64,000 bases of DNA from Flavobacterium nitratireducens (GCF_029625335.1 NZ_CP121111.1:124001-188000), one strand, 5' to 3'. Counted from the stretch's first letter, positions 26,069 through 36,000 are shown. Made by a program: numbers and translations. The notes: a model not told the origin generated them from the letters alone.

Positions 26069-26947
26069 TTAAGCTACATTTTTGTAATTAATTTGATTGT
26101 TAAATTCTTCAATAGTTGCATAATTCAAAGTGGAATGTCTCCTTTTTCTGTTGTACCAAATTTCAATATATTCAAAGATTTCCAGTTTCATCTGTTCTTT
26201 AGAAATCAGTTTGTTCCCCTAAATTAATTCCGTTTTCAAAGATTTGAAGAAGCTTTCCGCCACAGCATAATCCCAGCAATTTCCTTTACGACTCATACTG
26301 CGGGTTATTTTTTTATAGGAATCAAGAACATTTACAAACTTTTTACTGGCATATTGAACACCTCTGTCAGAATGAAAAATCAAACCTTGATCAATATCTC
26401 GGTTTTTAACCGCCATTTTCCAAGCTCCAAGCGTAGTTTCTTCTGTACTCATTCCGTCACTCAAACTCCAACCGATAATTTTTCTGTCGTATAAATCCAT
26501 AATAGTGGTCAGGTATACAAAACCCTCTTTAGTTTGGATATATGTAATATCCGAAACCCAAACTTTTGAAGGCATTTTTACAATAAACTCTCTGTTTAAT
26601 ACATTTTCGACAACTAAATAATTATGATTTGAGTTGGTTGTAACTTTGAACTTCTTGCTTAATTTGCTTCGTAAGCCAAGTTCTTTCATATATTTTGCAA
26701 CTGTAATTCGTGAAACTTTATAACCTAAATACTGCAGTTCCAATGTTATTCTAGGACTTCCATATCTTTGTTTGGCTCCAAAATAAATCAATGTTATCTG
26801 TTCTTTTATGGCAATTTTTAGTTGTTGTCTTGCTGTGACTGCTTGTTTTTTCCATCGGTAATAACTTCCGCTGCTCACTTTTAGAACTTTGCACATTTTT
26901 TCGATCGGGAATAGTTGTTCATTGCTTTTTATGAAACTATAAATCAT
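26069..26947 (-). pseudogene. IS3-family transposase OrfB with internal stop codon
   Basis: OrfB is the DDE catalytic subunit (rve integrase core). The Asp residues are in VWVSDITYIQT and FHSDRGVQYAS, and the Glu in DYAVAESFFKSLKTELI. The frame then meets TAG at 26219-26221 and continues in frame for about 50 residues (GNKLISKEQMKLEIFEYIEI, RKRRHSTLNY, ending NYKNVA) to a stop at 26069. So a Tyr or Trp codon probably mutated to stop, removing the conserved C-terminus. All three catalytic residues precede the stop, but the product is probably inactive. Confidence 0.85.
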
Positions 26948-27243
26948 CGACCGCTCTTGGAAAAAATGCCGATTGCTTTTTTTAATATATCACGTTCTAA
27001 CTCGGCATCTTTGAGTCTTTTCTTTAGTTCGTGAATTTTTTCTTGCTCGGGAGTGAGTTTTAAATTTCCTTTCCCAGGAAAACTTCCTTCTCCAAATTCC
27101 TCGAACTCTTTACGCCATTTATACAACTGTGGTGCTGTGATTCCCAACTCTCTGGCGAGTTCTGATACATTTGTTCTCTCATAACTCAATTGAACGGCTT
27201 TTTCTTTAAAAGCTTTGTCATAAATTTTGCGGACTTGTTTCAT
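26944..27243 (-). CDS. IS3-family transposase OrfA
   Basis: A 99-residue helix-turn-helix protein (VSELARELGITAPQLYKWRK) with a C-terminal leucine-zipper-like helix (LKKRLKDAELERDILKKAIG). It overlaps orfB by 4 bases. OrfB lies in the -1 frame, and a run of seven A followed by G in the ILKKAIG codons is a plausible slip site for making the OrfAB fusion transposase. The DNA-binding half is intact. Confidence 0.88.
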   Translation of the reverse strand: MKQVRKIYDKAFKEKAVQLSYERTNVSELARELGITAPQLYKWRKEFEEFGEGSFPGKGNLKLTPEQEKIHELKKRLKDAELERDILKKAIGIFSKSGR

Positions 27244-27271
27244 AGGTTAAAATTAAGATTATTTCTTAACT

Positions 27272-27424
27272 TTATGTGATGGCTAAGTTAGCACGTCCAG
27301 GTTTAACAATTGGATCGATTTTTTCAGGGATAGTACGTTCAATGTCTTCAAATAACTGAATAAGTTTTTGATTGCATTGCCAATTATATTCGAAAGTGTC
27401 TTTAAAAAATAGCTTGATTTCCAT
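27272..27424 (-). pseudogene. DinB-like protein, N-terminal fragment cut by the IS element
   Basis: From the ATG at 27424 the frame reads MEIKLFFKDTFEYNWQCNQK, then LIQLFEDIERTIPEKIDPIV and stops just inside the IS end. The start resembles DinB_2 family proteins (four-helix metal-binding bundles of about 150-170 residues), of which only about 48 residues remain. The sequence up to the IS end is still in frame. The family call rests on a short segment and is moderate. Confidence 0.6.
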
Positions 27425-27597
27425 TGGATGATTAAATTCTAAATTTAAGTTAAAGATATTAAAAATCGGACAATTTAAAGTAAACAATCGTGATGTATGA
27501 CATAAATTACGGTTCCATTTTAAAAACTTAACTTTGCAACTCTTTAAAAATACTCTCTATAGTTTGAGAGGATTTATAATTAATTTTTTACCATCAC

Positions 27598-29130
27598 ATG
27601 CAACAATATTTTAAACTATTTGATTTTTCACAAAAAGTAAATTATAAAACCGAAGTTTTAGCTGGATTAACCGTAGCGATGACAATGATACCGGAATCAC
27701 TTTCCTTTGCTATTTTGGCTGGATTTCCTCCTCTGGTAGGTTTGTATGCTGCTTTTATAATGGGATTAGTAACAGCTATTTTTGGTGGTAGACCCGGTTT
27801 AGTTTCGGGTGGAGCAGGAGCAACGGTTATTGTTTTAATCGCTTTAATGAAATCGCATGGATTGGATTATGTGTTTGCTGCGGTAGCATTGGCAGGCGTA
27901 ATCCAAATTTTGATTGGAGTTTTTAAATGGGGAAAGTTTATTCGCTTAGTACCTCAACCTGTCATGTACGGATTTGTGAATGGTTTAGCTGTTGTGATAT
28001 TTATGTCGCAATTGGAACAATTTAAAACAATGGTTAATGGACAAAGTGTTTGGTTATCAGGTAGTCCGTTGTTTGTTATGTTGGGTTTGGTTGCTTTGAC
28101 AATCGGAATTGTTATAGGTTTTCCAAAAATAACCAAAGCGATTCCAGCTTCATTAGTGGCTATTATGGTGGTTTTTGCCTTAGTTTTTGGTTTTGGAATT
28201 CAAACTAAAACGGTGGCTGATATTGCTTCGGTGAGTGGTGGATTTCCTCCTTTTCATATTCCTTCTATTCCTTTGAATTTAGAAACATTCCAATTGATAC
28301 TGCCTTATGGTTTGATTATGGCTTGTGTGGGATTGACAGAAGGTTTACTAACCTTAAATTTAGTTGATGAAATTACAGCAACCAAAGGAAACGGAAACCG
28401 AGAATGTATAGCTCAGGGAAGTGCGAATATTTTAAACGGATTTTTCTTTGGAATGGGTGGATGTCCAATGATAGCACAAACTTTAGTGAACTTATCTGCT
28501 GGTTCCAGAGCTCGTTTGTCTGGAATTGTGGCTGCATTAACTATTCTTTGTATTGTTTTGTTTGGTGCTCCAGTAATAGAAAAATTGCCTATGGCTGCCC
28601 TAGTAGGGGTTATGATTATGGTCTCTATAGGAACTTTTGAATGGAGTAGTTTTCGAATCATCAACAAGATGCCTAAACAGGATATTTTTGTGGGTATAGT
28701 GGTGGCTTTGATTACGATTTTCTTGCATAATTTGGCTTTAGCGGTTTTGATTGGGGTGATTATTTCAGCTTTGGTTTTTGCCTGGGAAAGTGCTAAACGC
28801 ATTCGTGCTAAAAAATATTTGGATGAAAAAGGAGTGAAGCATTACGAAATATACGGTCCTTTGTTTTTTGCTTCAACGACTGCTTTTGCTGAAAAATTTG
28901 ATGTGCTGAATGATCCTCATGAAGTGATTATTGATTTCAGAGAAAGTAAAATAGCCGATATGAGTGCCATTGATGCGGTACATAAAATTACGGAGCGTTA
29001 TGCTAAAGTTGGGAAAACGGTGCATTTACATCATCTAAGTGAAGATTGCTGTCAATTGTTGCAAAATGCCACGGGAATTATTGAAGTGAATATTATAGAA
29101 GATCCAACATATAGAGTAGTATCTAATTGA
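27598..29130 (+). CDS. SulP family anion transporter with STAS domain
   Basis: A 510-residue inner-membrane transporter of sulfate or bicarbonate type. The conserved N-terminal motif is LAGLTVAMTMIPESLSFAIL, with GLYAAFIMGLVTAIFGGRPG and QGSANILNGFFFGMGGCPMI further on, the latter typical of bacterial SulP. The STAS domain occupies about residues 415-505 (EVIIDFRESKIADMSAIDAV). It stands alone and in the opposite direction to the IS region. A -7-like TAACTTTG lies at 27529-27536. Substrate is not determined by sequence. Confidence 0.92.
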   Translation: MQQYFKLFDFSQKVNYKTEVLAGLTVAMTMIPESLSFAILAGFPPLVGLYAAFIMGLVTAIFGGRPGLVSGGAGATVIVLIALMKSHGLDYVFAAVALAGVIQILIGVFKWGKFIRLVPQPVMYGFVNGLAVVIFMSQLEQFKTMVNGQSVWLSGSPLFVMLGLVALTIGIVIGFPKITKAIPASLVAIMVVFALVFGFGIQTKTVADIASVSGGFPPFHIPSIPLNLETFQLILPYGLIMACVGLTEGLLTLNLVDEITATKGNGNRECIAQGSANILNGFFFGMGGCPMIAQTLVNLSAGSRARLSGIVAALTILCIVLFGAPVIEKLPMAALVGVMIMVSIGTFEWSSFRIINKMPKQDIFVGIVVALITIFLHNLALAVLIGVIISALVFAWESAKRIRAKKYLDEKGVKHYEIYGPLFFASTTAFAEKFDVLNDPHEVIIDFRESKIADMSAIDAVHKITERYAKVGKTVHLHHLSEDCCQLLQNATGIIEVNIIEDPTYRVVSN

Positions 29131-29447
29131 AAATGGACTTAGTTTTATACCACAAATTACACCGATTTTCATAAATTAATAAGTTGAAATTCATCTAATT
29201 TGTAGTTTTATTCGGAAGTAATACCGCTAGGAGTCATTGCTTTAAGCGCTTTTAGGGCAAGTATTTATTCTAGGAGGTGAGTTGGACGGGCTAAAAATAT
29301 ATTCCTACTCATTTTTAAAAAATAAGAAACCAATTAGTTATACGTTTATAGGTAATTAATGGTTTGCGATTTTTTTTGTTTAACTGTAAGTTTTTTTAAT
29401 AGTAAACAACTAATAGCTAAAAATAGATAATTATAAAAAAAGTTGTT
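29131..29447. other. Intergenic stretch, no recognisable gene
   Basis: About 317 bases between the SulP gene and a small lipoprotein gene. Most is AT-rich. The middle (29210-29295) is richer in GC and contains taataccgctaggagtcatt and attctaggaggtgagttgga; the AGGAGGTGA is a perfect anti-16S match but no open frame follows. I see no tRNA, known riboswitch or repeat. It may be the remnant of a gene or a structured RNA. Confidence 0.3.
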
Positions 29448-29624
29448 ATGTTCGTTTTACTTTTTGTAGTATTCAGTTGTGCAAAAGAGTCTTCACCCGA
29501 AGGAAGATCAAAAATTAGAGATAACCATCTTCAAGTACAGCTCGATAGTTTAAAATCTCAAAATGCAGCCCTTCGAAAAGAAATTGATTGGATCAAGAAT
29601 GAATTAAGTGTAATGAATCCATGA
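29448..29624 (+). CDS. Small lipoprotein with coiled coil
   Basis: A 58-residue frame too short for most gene callers. It starts MFVLLFVVFSCAKESSPEGR, where VFSC is a plausible lipobox with Cys at position 11. It continues into a helix with heptad pattern (LQVQLDSLKSQNAALRKEID) and ends with WIKNELSVMNP. It lies 54 bases before the sigma factor gene on the same strand. Probably an outer- or inner-membrane lipoprotein; function unknown. Confidence 0.6.
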   Translation: MFVLLFVVFSCAKESSPEGRSKIRDNHLQVQLDSLKSQNAALRKEIDWIKNELSVMNP

Positions 29625-29678
29625 AAACTCAATTGAATTTTGCTGATGTTAGATTGTTTCTTTATCAATTAGTTTAGA

Positions 29679-30167
29679 ATGAATAAACTTGAAAAAGATT
29701 TTTTAGGGTTAATATCACAATACAATGCGATGATTCATAAAGTTGTCTATTTGTATCGTGATACCCCTGAAGATCGTGAAGATTTGTTTCAAGAAATAGT
29801 ATTCCAACTCTGGAAATCCTATCCTAATTTTAAAGCGGAGTCCAAAATAAGTACTTGGATGTACCGTATCGCTTTGAATACTGCAATAGCCTCTTTTAGA
29901 AAACAAAAATCTCCAATTAAGTTCTTGTCTCAATTACCTGACTTGGCTGAGGAGCAAGTAAGTGAAGAGCTTTTAGTTAGACAAGAACGATTATTTAGTG
30001 TGTTAAAAGTATTAGATGATGGTGAAAAAGCCTTGATAACGCTCTATTTTGAAGATTTAAGTTATCAGCTAAATTCAGAAGTAATAGGGATAAGTGAGAA
30101 TTATGTAGGTGTCAAAATCAATCGGATAAAGGCCAAAATTAAAAATCTATTAGATAGAAAATTATGA
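29679..30167 (+). CDS. ECF-type RNA polymerase sigma factor
   Basis: A 162-residue sigma-70 family protein with regions 2 and 4 only. Region 2 is LISQYNAMIHKVVYLYRDTP with DLFQEIVFQLWKSYPNF, followed by STWMYRIALNTAIASFRK (region 2.4). Region 4 is LDDGEKALITLYFEDLSYQ and ISENYVGVKINRIKAKIK. The next gene starts inside its stop codon (ATGA), so the two are translated together. In this position one expects an anti-sigma factor. The target promoter set is unknown. Confidence 0.92.
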   Translation: MNKLEKDFLGLISQYNAMIHKVVYLYRDTPEDREDLFQEIVFQLWKSYPNFKAESKISTWMYRIALNTAIASFRKQKSPIKFLSQLPDLAEEQVSEELLVRQERLFSVLKVLDDGEKALITLYFEDLSYQLNSEVIGISENYVGVKINRIKAKIKNLLDRKL

Positions 30168-30715
30168 ATATAGATGATTTAAAATCGGAATGGAATGCAG
30201 TAGATACAATTTCAAAAAGTGAAAAAGCTTTACTGAATATGTTAAAGGAAAACCAACATCCTGTTTTAAAATCCATTAGAAGACAAATTCAGATTGAGGT
30301 TACAGCTTGGTCGCTTTTTTTATTAGTGTATTATTCGATGTTTGATGGAGATAAAAAGCCATTTTGGGTAAATGCTGTTCTAGTAGTAACACTTATGCTT
30401 CCTATTTTGCATAGCGTATACGGTTATTTTTATAATAAGTATTTGACTGATGGATCAGATGTTAAGAGGGCATTAGAACAATTATATGTTAGATTAAAGA
30501 AATACGCTTTAATCTCTATTTTTATTCGTTTAGGTTTTGCTGGAGGTTTAATGTGTTTTTTTACTTATAATGTCAATTTCAACGGTAGCAAGTATTGTTT
30601 TTTAATGCTTATAATTACTGTTTTAGTTCTGCAAATTGCTTTTTTATGTGCTATTTGGAGGAAGCGTTTTAAGCATTTTAAATTTATAATTTCAACTTTT
30701 TATGAAAGTGAATAA
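30164..30715 (+). CDS. Membrane protein coupled to the sigma factor, possible anti-sigma factor
   Basis: A 183-residue protein whose ATG overlaps the sigma factor stop codon. The N-terminal 45 residues are soluble (MNIDDLKSEWNAVDTISKSE). Four hydrophobic segments follow, at about 46-64, 70-90, 120-140 and 145-165, with an RKRFKHFKF basic tail. There is no recognisable zinc-anti-sigma motif (HxxxCxxC), so assignment as an anti-sigma factor relies on gene position only. The start DDLKSEW is a feature I associate with similar ECF-linked flavobacterial proteins. Confidence 0.75.
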   Translation: MNIDDLKSEWNAVDTISKSEKALLNMLKENQHPVLKSIRRQIQIEVTAWSLFLLVYYSMFDGDKKPFWVNAVLVVTLMLPILHSVYGYFYNKYLTDGSDVKRALEQLYVRLKKYALISIFIRLGFAGGLMCFFTYNVNFNGSKYCFLMLIITVLVLQIAFLCAIWRKRFKHFKFIISTFYESE

Positions 30716-30846
30716 GACAAATCTTAATTTTCTCTTAAAAAGCTAAAAAAAAATCACTAAAAGTGGGTATTGTCATAAAAAGCTAATTCTTATAATTTTA
30801 CCATCGTAAATAAGAACTGAAATATTAATTGTTAAAACACATCAAT

Positions 30847-31035
30847 ATGACAAATTCAGAAAAAATAAGAAAAGTTAACGAATTACTTATTGAAGTAATA
30901 AAAGATGAAGAGAATCAACTAGAAAGTTCTTTTTCTGGTTTAAAAGATGTAGTTTTGAGTATCCTAGCTGATTATTGGCAAACAGAAAGAGAGCCAGCAA
31001 TATTCATGGATAATGTGATGTTAGAAATAGATTAG
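30847..31035 (+). CDS. Hypothetical 62-residue protein
   Basis: A small acidic helical protein starting at the ATG at 30847 (MTNSEKIRKVNELLIEVIKD) and ending MDNVMLEID. A TTG 18 bases upstream would extend it, but the ATG is preferred. There are no membrane segments or known motifs. A terminator follows at 31088. It lies 130 bases after the membrane protein gene, and may have its own promoter. Confidence 0.6.
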   Translation: MTNSEKIRKVNELLIEVIKDEENQLESSFSGLKDVVLSILADYWQTEREPAIFMDNVMLEID

Positions 31036-31087
31036 TATAAAAAAATATAGGATTTGTCATTTTAGGGTTTGATAAATTTTTGTTAGG

Positions 31088-31117
31088 AAGCCACTTTAAA
31101 TTTTTAGAGTGGCTTTT
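31088..31117 (+). terminator. Terminator after the small helical protein gene
   Basis: GAAGCCACTT, loop TAAATTTTT, AGAGTGGCTTTTCTT: a hairpin with CCACTnTA/TAGAGTGG pairing and a T tract. It lies 2 bases before the end of the convergent phzF-like gene. Confidence 0.75.
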
Positions 31118-31118
31118 C

Positions 31119-31901
31119 TTATTCTATGAATATAGAACCTATAAGATAGCATTTAGCGTATCCACTTATACGAACTCTATTCGCAACTAATTCACATTCT
31201 AAATATCCTTTTCGGTTTGATAGTTGTATAGCTGTTAATTTGTTTTTGTTTAATTCTTTAGCCCAATACGGAATTAAAGTAGTATGAGCTGAACCCGTAA
31301 CAGGATCTTCGTTGATTCCTGATTGAGGTCCGAAGAAACGTGAAACAAAATCGACTAATTGACCTTTGGCAGTAACAATAACGCCTCTGACATTTAGTTT
31401 AGAAACTTTTTCAAAATTAGGATTTAAATTTAGGATTTCATCTTCATTTTTAAAAAGTAGCATAAAATCGGTTTTTCCTTTAAAAGCCTGAAGGGGTTGG
31501 ATGTTGAATGCTTCGGTGATTTGATCTGTCAATTCAATAGCTTCAAAGCTGTCAGCAGGAAAATTTAAAGTCAGTAAATCTCCGTCTTTGGTTACGATTA
31601 ATTCGCCACTCCTAGGTGAGAAAAATGGTATTGTGTTTTCGTTGTGGTTTTCGTAGTTGAATAACACAAATGCCGCAGCTAATGTGGCATGCCCACATAA
31701 ATCGACTTCAACAGTTGGAGTAAACCATCTAATTTCATAATGATTGTCTTTTTTTACATAAAAAGCGGTTTCGGCCAAATTGTTCTCGGCAGCGATTTTT
31801 TGCATGATACTGTCAGGTAGCCATTCGGTTAAAGGGCATAGTGCAGCTGGATTTCCTGAAAAAACTTCTTGGGTAAAAGCATCAATTTGATAGATTTTCA
31901 T
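31119..31901 (-). CDS. PhzF family isomerase-like protein
   Basis: A 260-residue two-domain protein of the diaminopimelate epimerase/PhzF fold. The start at 31901 (MKIYQIDAFTQEVFSGNPAA) is the usual one; a longer frame from 31940 is rejected because it adds unrelated residues. Other signatures are CPLTEWLPDSIMQKIAAENNLAETAF (in parts), FTPTVEVDLCGHATLAAAFV, and GINEDPVTGSAHTTLIPYWA. The catalytic Glu of PhzF is in NNLAETAF. The physiological substrate of most members is unknown. Confidence 0.9.
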   Translation of the reverse strand: MKIYQIDAFTQEVFSGNPAALCPLTEWLPDSIMQKIAAENNLAETAFYVKKDNHYEIRWFTPTVEVDLCGHATLAAAFVLFNYENHNENTIPFFSPRSGELIVTKDGDLLTLNFPADSFEAIELTDQITEAFNIQPLQAFKGKTDFMLLFKNEDEILNLNPNFEKVSKLNVRGVIVTAKGQLVDFVSRFFGPQSGINEDPVTGSAHTTLIPYWAKELNKNKLTAIQLSNRKGYLECELVANRVRISGYAKCYLIGSIFIE

Positions 31902-31953
31902 AGCTGAATTGTTGTTTTTGATTAGTCCTAAGGGGGGCAAATGTTTTGATTTA

Positions 31954-31994
31954 TAAAAAATCCTCTTTTTAAATTGGATTAAAAAAGAGGATTT
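31954..31994 (-). terminator. Terminator after the HIT protein gene
   Basis: AAATCCTCTTTTT, loop AATCCAATT, AAAAAGAGGATTTTTT on the minus strand: a 13-bp stem with a T tract between the HIT and phzF-like genes. Confidence 0.8.
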
Positions 31995-32017
31995 AAAAAG
32001 AATCTTATTTTATTATT

Positions 32018-32383
32018 TTATAAAACAGCTTTTATTTTTTCGATAATATTTTCATATTCCTCATCTGTAAGGGTTACTCTGTTAGGAAACATTTCAAAAA
32101 CACTTCCAAATCCATATCCATCGGCATATTTAGGGACAATATGAAAATGTAAATGTGATAATTTATCCGAAAAGGAGCCGTAATTTATTTTATCAGGATT
32201 GAACACTTTAGCAATGGCTTTCGCGGTAGTAGCTACATCTTCCATAAGCGCATTACGTTGTTCGTCAGTAAGTTCATGAAATTCAACTCCATGATCTTTG
32301 TATACAACATTTAATCGTCCAGTATAAGATTGCTCTTTAAAAATAAATAATTCTGATACTTTTAAATCAGTAATTTTAATCAT
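32018..32383 (-). CDS. HIT family protein
   Basis: A 121-residue nucleotide-binding protein of the histidine-triad family. The triad is in HLHFHIVPKY near residues 89-98, giving H-x-H-x-(V). The N-terminal sequence KITDLKVSELFIFKEQSYTG and GRLNVVYKDHGVEFHELTDE are typical of a flavobacterial subfamily. HIT enzymes hydrolyse adenylated or phosphoramidate compounds; the substrate here is unknown. It is transcribed alone or with the upstream DUF2059 gene. Confidence 0.88.
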   Translation of the reverse strand: MIKITDLKVSELFIFKEQSYTGRLNVVYKDHGVEFHELTDEQRNALMEDVATTAKAIAKVFNPDKINYGSFSDKLSHLHFHIVPKYADGYGFGSVFEMFPNRVTLTDEEYENIIEKIKAVL

Positions 32384-32501
32384 TAAATTGTCTAACGCTT
32401 CGTTTTTTTGACAGTACGAACATTCTGAAACAGGTGTTGGTATAATTAGGGTTAATTTTATTAATTTGTGTTAGTCTATAAACAAATCTAACGATAGTAT
32501 T

Positions 32502-32942
32502 TTATTTATCCAAATAGCCTTTTTCTTTTAAGCGAGCCAATACTTTTTCACCAATTTCTCTACCCCAATTTTGACCAGCTTTCATTGATTCTTGCATGAC
32601 TAAAGGCATTGTGTTAATCATTTTTTTACCAATTGGGGAGTTGTAGAAAGTAATTAATTGATCGATATCAGTTTCAGTGTAATATTTATCATAAACGGGT
32701 AAAATTAAATTCTCGATATCATTAGCATTGATTTCTTTTCTAAAATTATCCCAAAATTCTTGTTTAACAGTGGAATAGGAATTTTTAAAACTACTCATCA
32801 TTTGATCCATAACTTGCATGCCTAATTTTCCTGAGCCAGTTAATTCTAAAAGATGTTTAATCTTTTCTCTTTTTGAGTTATCTTGAGCATTCGCCAAAAA
32901 GGATATTAATACGAAGCTAGCCATTAAAAGTGTTTTTTTCAT
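32502..32942 (-). CDS. DUF2059 domain secreted protein
   Basis: A 146-residue protein with a signal peptide (MKKTLLMASFVLISFLANAQ). The DUF2059 domain covers most of the remainder, with LLELTGSGKLGMQVMDQMM, NDIENLILPVYDKYYTETDI and LITFYNSPIGKKMINTMPLV. The family is helical and periplasmic; function unknown. It lies between purL and the HIT gene with clear spacers. Confidence 0.9.
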   Translation of the reverse strand: MKKTLLMASFVLISFLANAQDNSKREKIKHLLELTGSGKLGMQVMDQMMSSFKNSYSTVKQEFWDNFRKEINANDIENLILPVYDKYYTETDIDQLITFYNSPIGKKMINTMPLVMQESMKAGQNWGREIGEKVLARLKEKGYLDK

Positions 32943-33010
32943 GTTTGTTGAAGTTAATTATTTAGAAAAGTAAATGTAGGATTATTTTTGTATTAAAATA
33001 AATTTGATGT

Positions 33011-33042
33011 AAAAAAAAGCGTTCCCTTTCGAGAACGCTTTT
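33011..33042 (-). terminator. Terminator after purL
   Basis: AAAAGCGTTCTCGAAAGGGAACGCTTTTTTTT on the minus strand (cited here only as AAAAGCGTTC / GAACGCTTTT with loop TCGAAAGG): a strong hairpin 19 bases after the purL stop. Confidence 0.88.
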
Positions 33043-33060
33043 CATATTGTAGAACTAAAA

Positions 33061-36000
33061 TTAGTTGTTTTCAATCCATTTTCTGGCATTTACAAATGCT
33101 TCATGCCATGGAGAAACCTCGTCTTTTTGACCTCTTTCTGGGTAGTGTGCCCAGTTCCAAGGATAGTAAGAACGCTCAATGTGTGGCATCATCACTAAGT
33201 GACGACCTGTTTTATCACACATCATAGCCGTGTTGAAATCAGAACCATTAGGGTTAGCTGGATAGCTGTTGTAACCGTATTTACCAACAATTTGATATTT
33301 TTCTTCTGAGTAAGGTAAGTTGAATTTACCTTCTCCGTGTGATACCCAAACTCCTAAAGTAGATCCTGCTAATGAAGATAACATTACAGAGTTATTCTCT
33401 TGGATAGTAACTGATGTAAAACCGCTTTCGTGTTTGTGAGAGTTGTTATGTTGCATTTTTCCGTGTACTTCGTGTTCCGGATTAATTAATTCTAATTCCA
33501 TGAACAATTGACATCCATTGCAGATTCCAACAGAAAGTGTGTCTTCGCGTTTAAAGAAGTTCTCTAAAGCCGTTTTCGCTTTTTCGTTGTATAAGAAAGC
33601 TCCAGCCCAACCTTTGGCAGAACCTAAAACATCCGAGTTAGAGAAACCTCCAACAGCTCCGATGAATTGAATATCTTCTAAAGTTTCACGACCCGAAATC
33701 AAATCGGTCATGTGAACGTCTTTTACATCAAAACCAGCCATATACATAGCATTAGCTACTTCACGCTCAGAGTTCGATCCTTTTTCACGGATAATCGCTG
33801 CTTTTGGTCTTGGACCTGCAGGAATCTCTGCTTTTTTACCTGTAAAATGAGCAGGAAAAGTAAAGTTTAAAGCTTGGTTCTTATAGTTGTCGTAACGCTC
33901 TTTAGCTGTTCCGTTTTTAGATTGTTTTTGATCTAATAAATACGATGTTTTGTACCAAATATCTCTGTATTTAGCAATGTCTAATTGGCAAGGGCCAAAG
34001 TTTAAAGTAGCCTCGTTTGTTACTGTTCCTAATTTGTAGAAAGAAACTCCGCTAGCATTTAATTTACTTTCTAAAGCAGCGTCGTCTTTCGCCTGGAAAA
34101 CAATACCGATGTTTTCTGCAAATAAGTATTTGATAATGTCTTTTTCTTCAAAAACAGAGAAGTCAATTTTTGCTCCTAAGTTTACATCAGCAAAACACAT
34201 TTCTAATAAAGTAGTGATTAAACCACCACTTCCAATATCGTGTCCAGCCACAATTTGACGGTCATTAATTAATTCCTGAACCGTGTTGAATGCTTTTTTG
34301 AAGAATGCAGCGTCCTTAATCGTTGGAACTTCATTTCCAATTTTGTTCAATGTTTGAGCAAAAGAAGAACCTCCTAATTTAAAGTCGTCCTGAGAAAGGT
34401 TGATATAGTAAATAGAACCTGCATTTTTTTGTAAAACCGGCTCAACTACTTTTGTGATGTTAGTACAGTTACCAGCAGCCGAAATAATTACAGTTCCTGG
34501 AGCAATTACTTCGTCATTTGGATATTTTTGTTTCATCGAAAGCGAATCCTTTCCAGTTGGGATATTGATTCCTAATTCGATTGCAAAGTCAGAACAAGCT
34601 TGAACCGCTTCGTATAAACGAGCATCTTCACCTTCATTTTTACAAGCCCACATCCAGTTAGCCGATAATGAAACACCTTTGATACCGTCTTTAATTGGAG
34701 CCCAGATAATGTTTGATAAAGACTCGGCAATAGCAGTACGGCTTCCAGCAGCAGGATCTACTAAGGCAGCGATAGGAGAGTGACCAATAGAAGTGGCGAT
34801 ACCTTCTTTTCCATTATAATCCAAAGCCATAACCCCAACGTTGTTTAATGGTAATTGTAATGGTCCGGCACATTGTTGTTTTGCCACTCTTCCGCTTACA
34901 CAACGGTCCACTTTGTTAGTTAACCAGTCTTTACAAGCTACTGCTTCTAATTGCAATACTTCTTCTAAATATTTAGCAATATTGTTTTTATCGTAAGCTA
35001 ATTCAGCGTAGCTATAGGCTACTGAATTATCAGTGATTACGGTTTTAGGAGAACTTCCAAAGAAATCTTCCAAAGCATAATCCATCGGTTTTTCACCCGT
35101 AGTTTTTGATTCAAAAGTAAAACGGTGGTCACCGGTTACATCACCTACCTGATACATTGGAGCACGCTCTCTTTCGGCAATTCTTTGTAAAGTATCGATA
35201 TCTTTTTGAGCGATAACTAATCCCATTCTTTCCTGAGATTCGTTACCAATAATTTCTTTAGCAGAAAGAGTAGGGTCACCTACAGGTAATTTGTCTAAGT
35301 CGATTAAACCTCCTGTTTCTTCCACTAATTCCGAAAGACAGTTTAAGTGTCCACCAGCACCGTGATCGTGAATAGAAACGATTGGGTTGCTATCGCTTTC
35401 TACTAATCCACGAATGGCATTAGCAGCACGTTTTTGCATTTCAGGGTTAGAACGTTGGATGGCATTTAATTCAATTCCCGAACCAAAAGCTCCAGTATCT
35501 GCAGAAGAAACCGCAGCTCCACCCATTCCAATTCTATAGTTTTCTCCACCAAGGATAACAATTTTATCACCTTCTTGTGGTTTGTGTTTGATAGCTTGGT
35601 CTAATTTTCCGTAACCAATACCACCAGCTTGCATGATTACTTTATCGTAACCTACTTTTCTATTATTTTCTTCATGTTCGAAAGTTAAAACAGAACCCGT
35701 AATAAGCGGTTGCCCAAATTTATTTCCAAAATCAGAAGCTCCGTTTGAAGCTTTAATTAAGATATCCATTGGTGTTTGGTATAGCCATTGCCTTTCGTCC
35801 ATGGCCTTTTCCCAAGGTCTTTCTTGTTCCAGGCGAGAGTAAGAAGTCATATAAACCGCAGTTCCGGCTAATGGAAGAGAACCTTGTCCTCCAGCTAAAC
35901 GGTCACGAATTTCTCCTCCTGAACCTGTTGCAGCACCATTGAAAGGTTCTACAGTTGTAGGGAAGTTGTGTGTTTCTGCTTTTAACGAAATTACTGAATC

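Larger units (their letters stand above)
26060..27278 (-). mobile_element. IS3-family insertion sequence, about 1.2 kb, with defective orfB
   Basis: The element contains overlapping orfA and orfB. Its ends CACATTAAGTTAAG (26060-26073) and the inverted CTTAACTTTATGTG (27265-27278) are 14-bp inverted repeats with one mismatch. The bases flanking it (acgg on the left, atgg on the right) do not form a target-site duplication. Genes on both sides (DUF1080 and DinB) are cut exactly at the ends, which suggests a deletion after insertion. The exact ends are estimated from the repeats. Confidence 0.85.
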
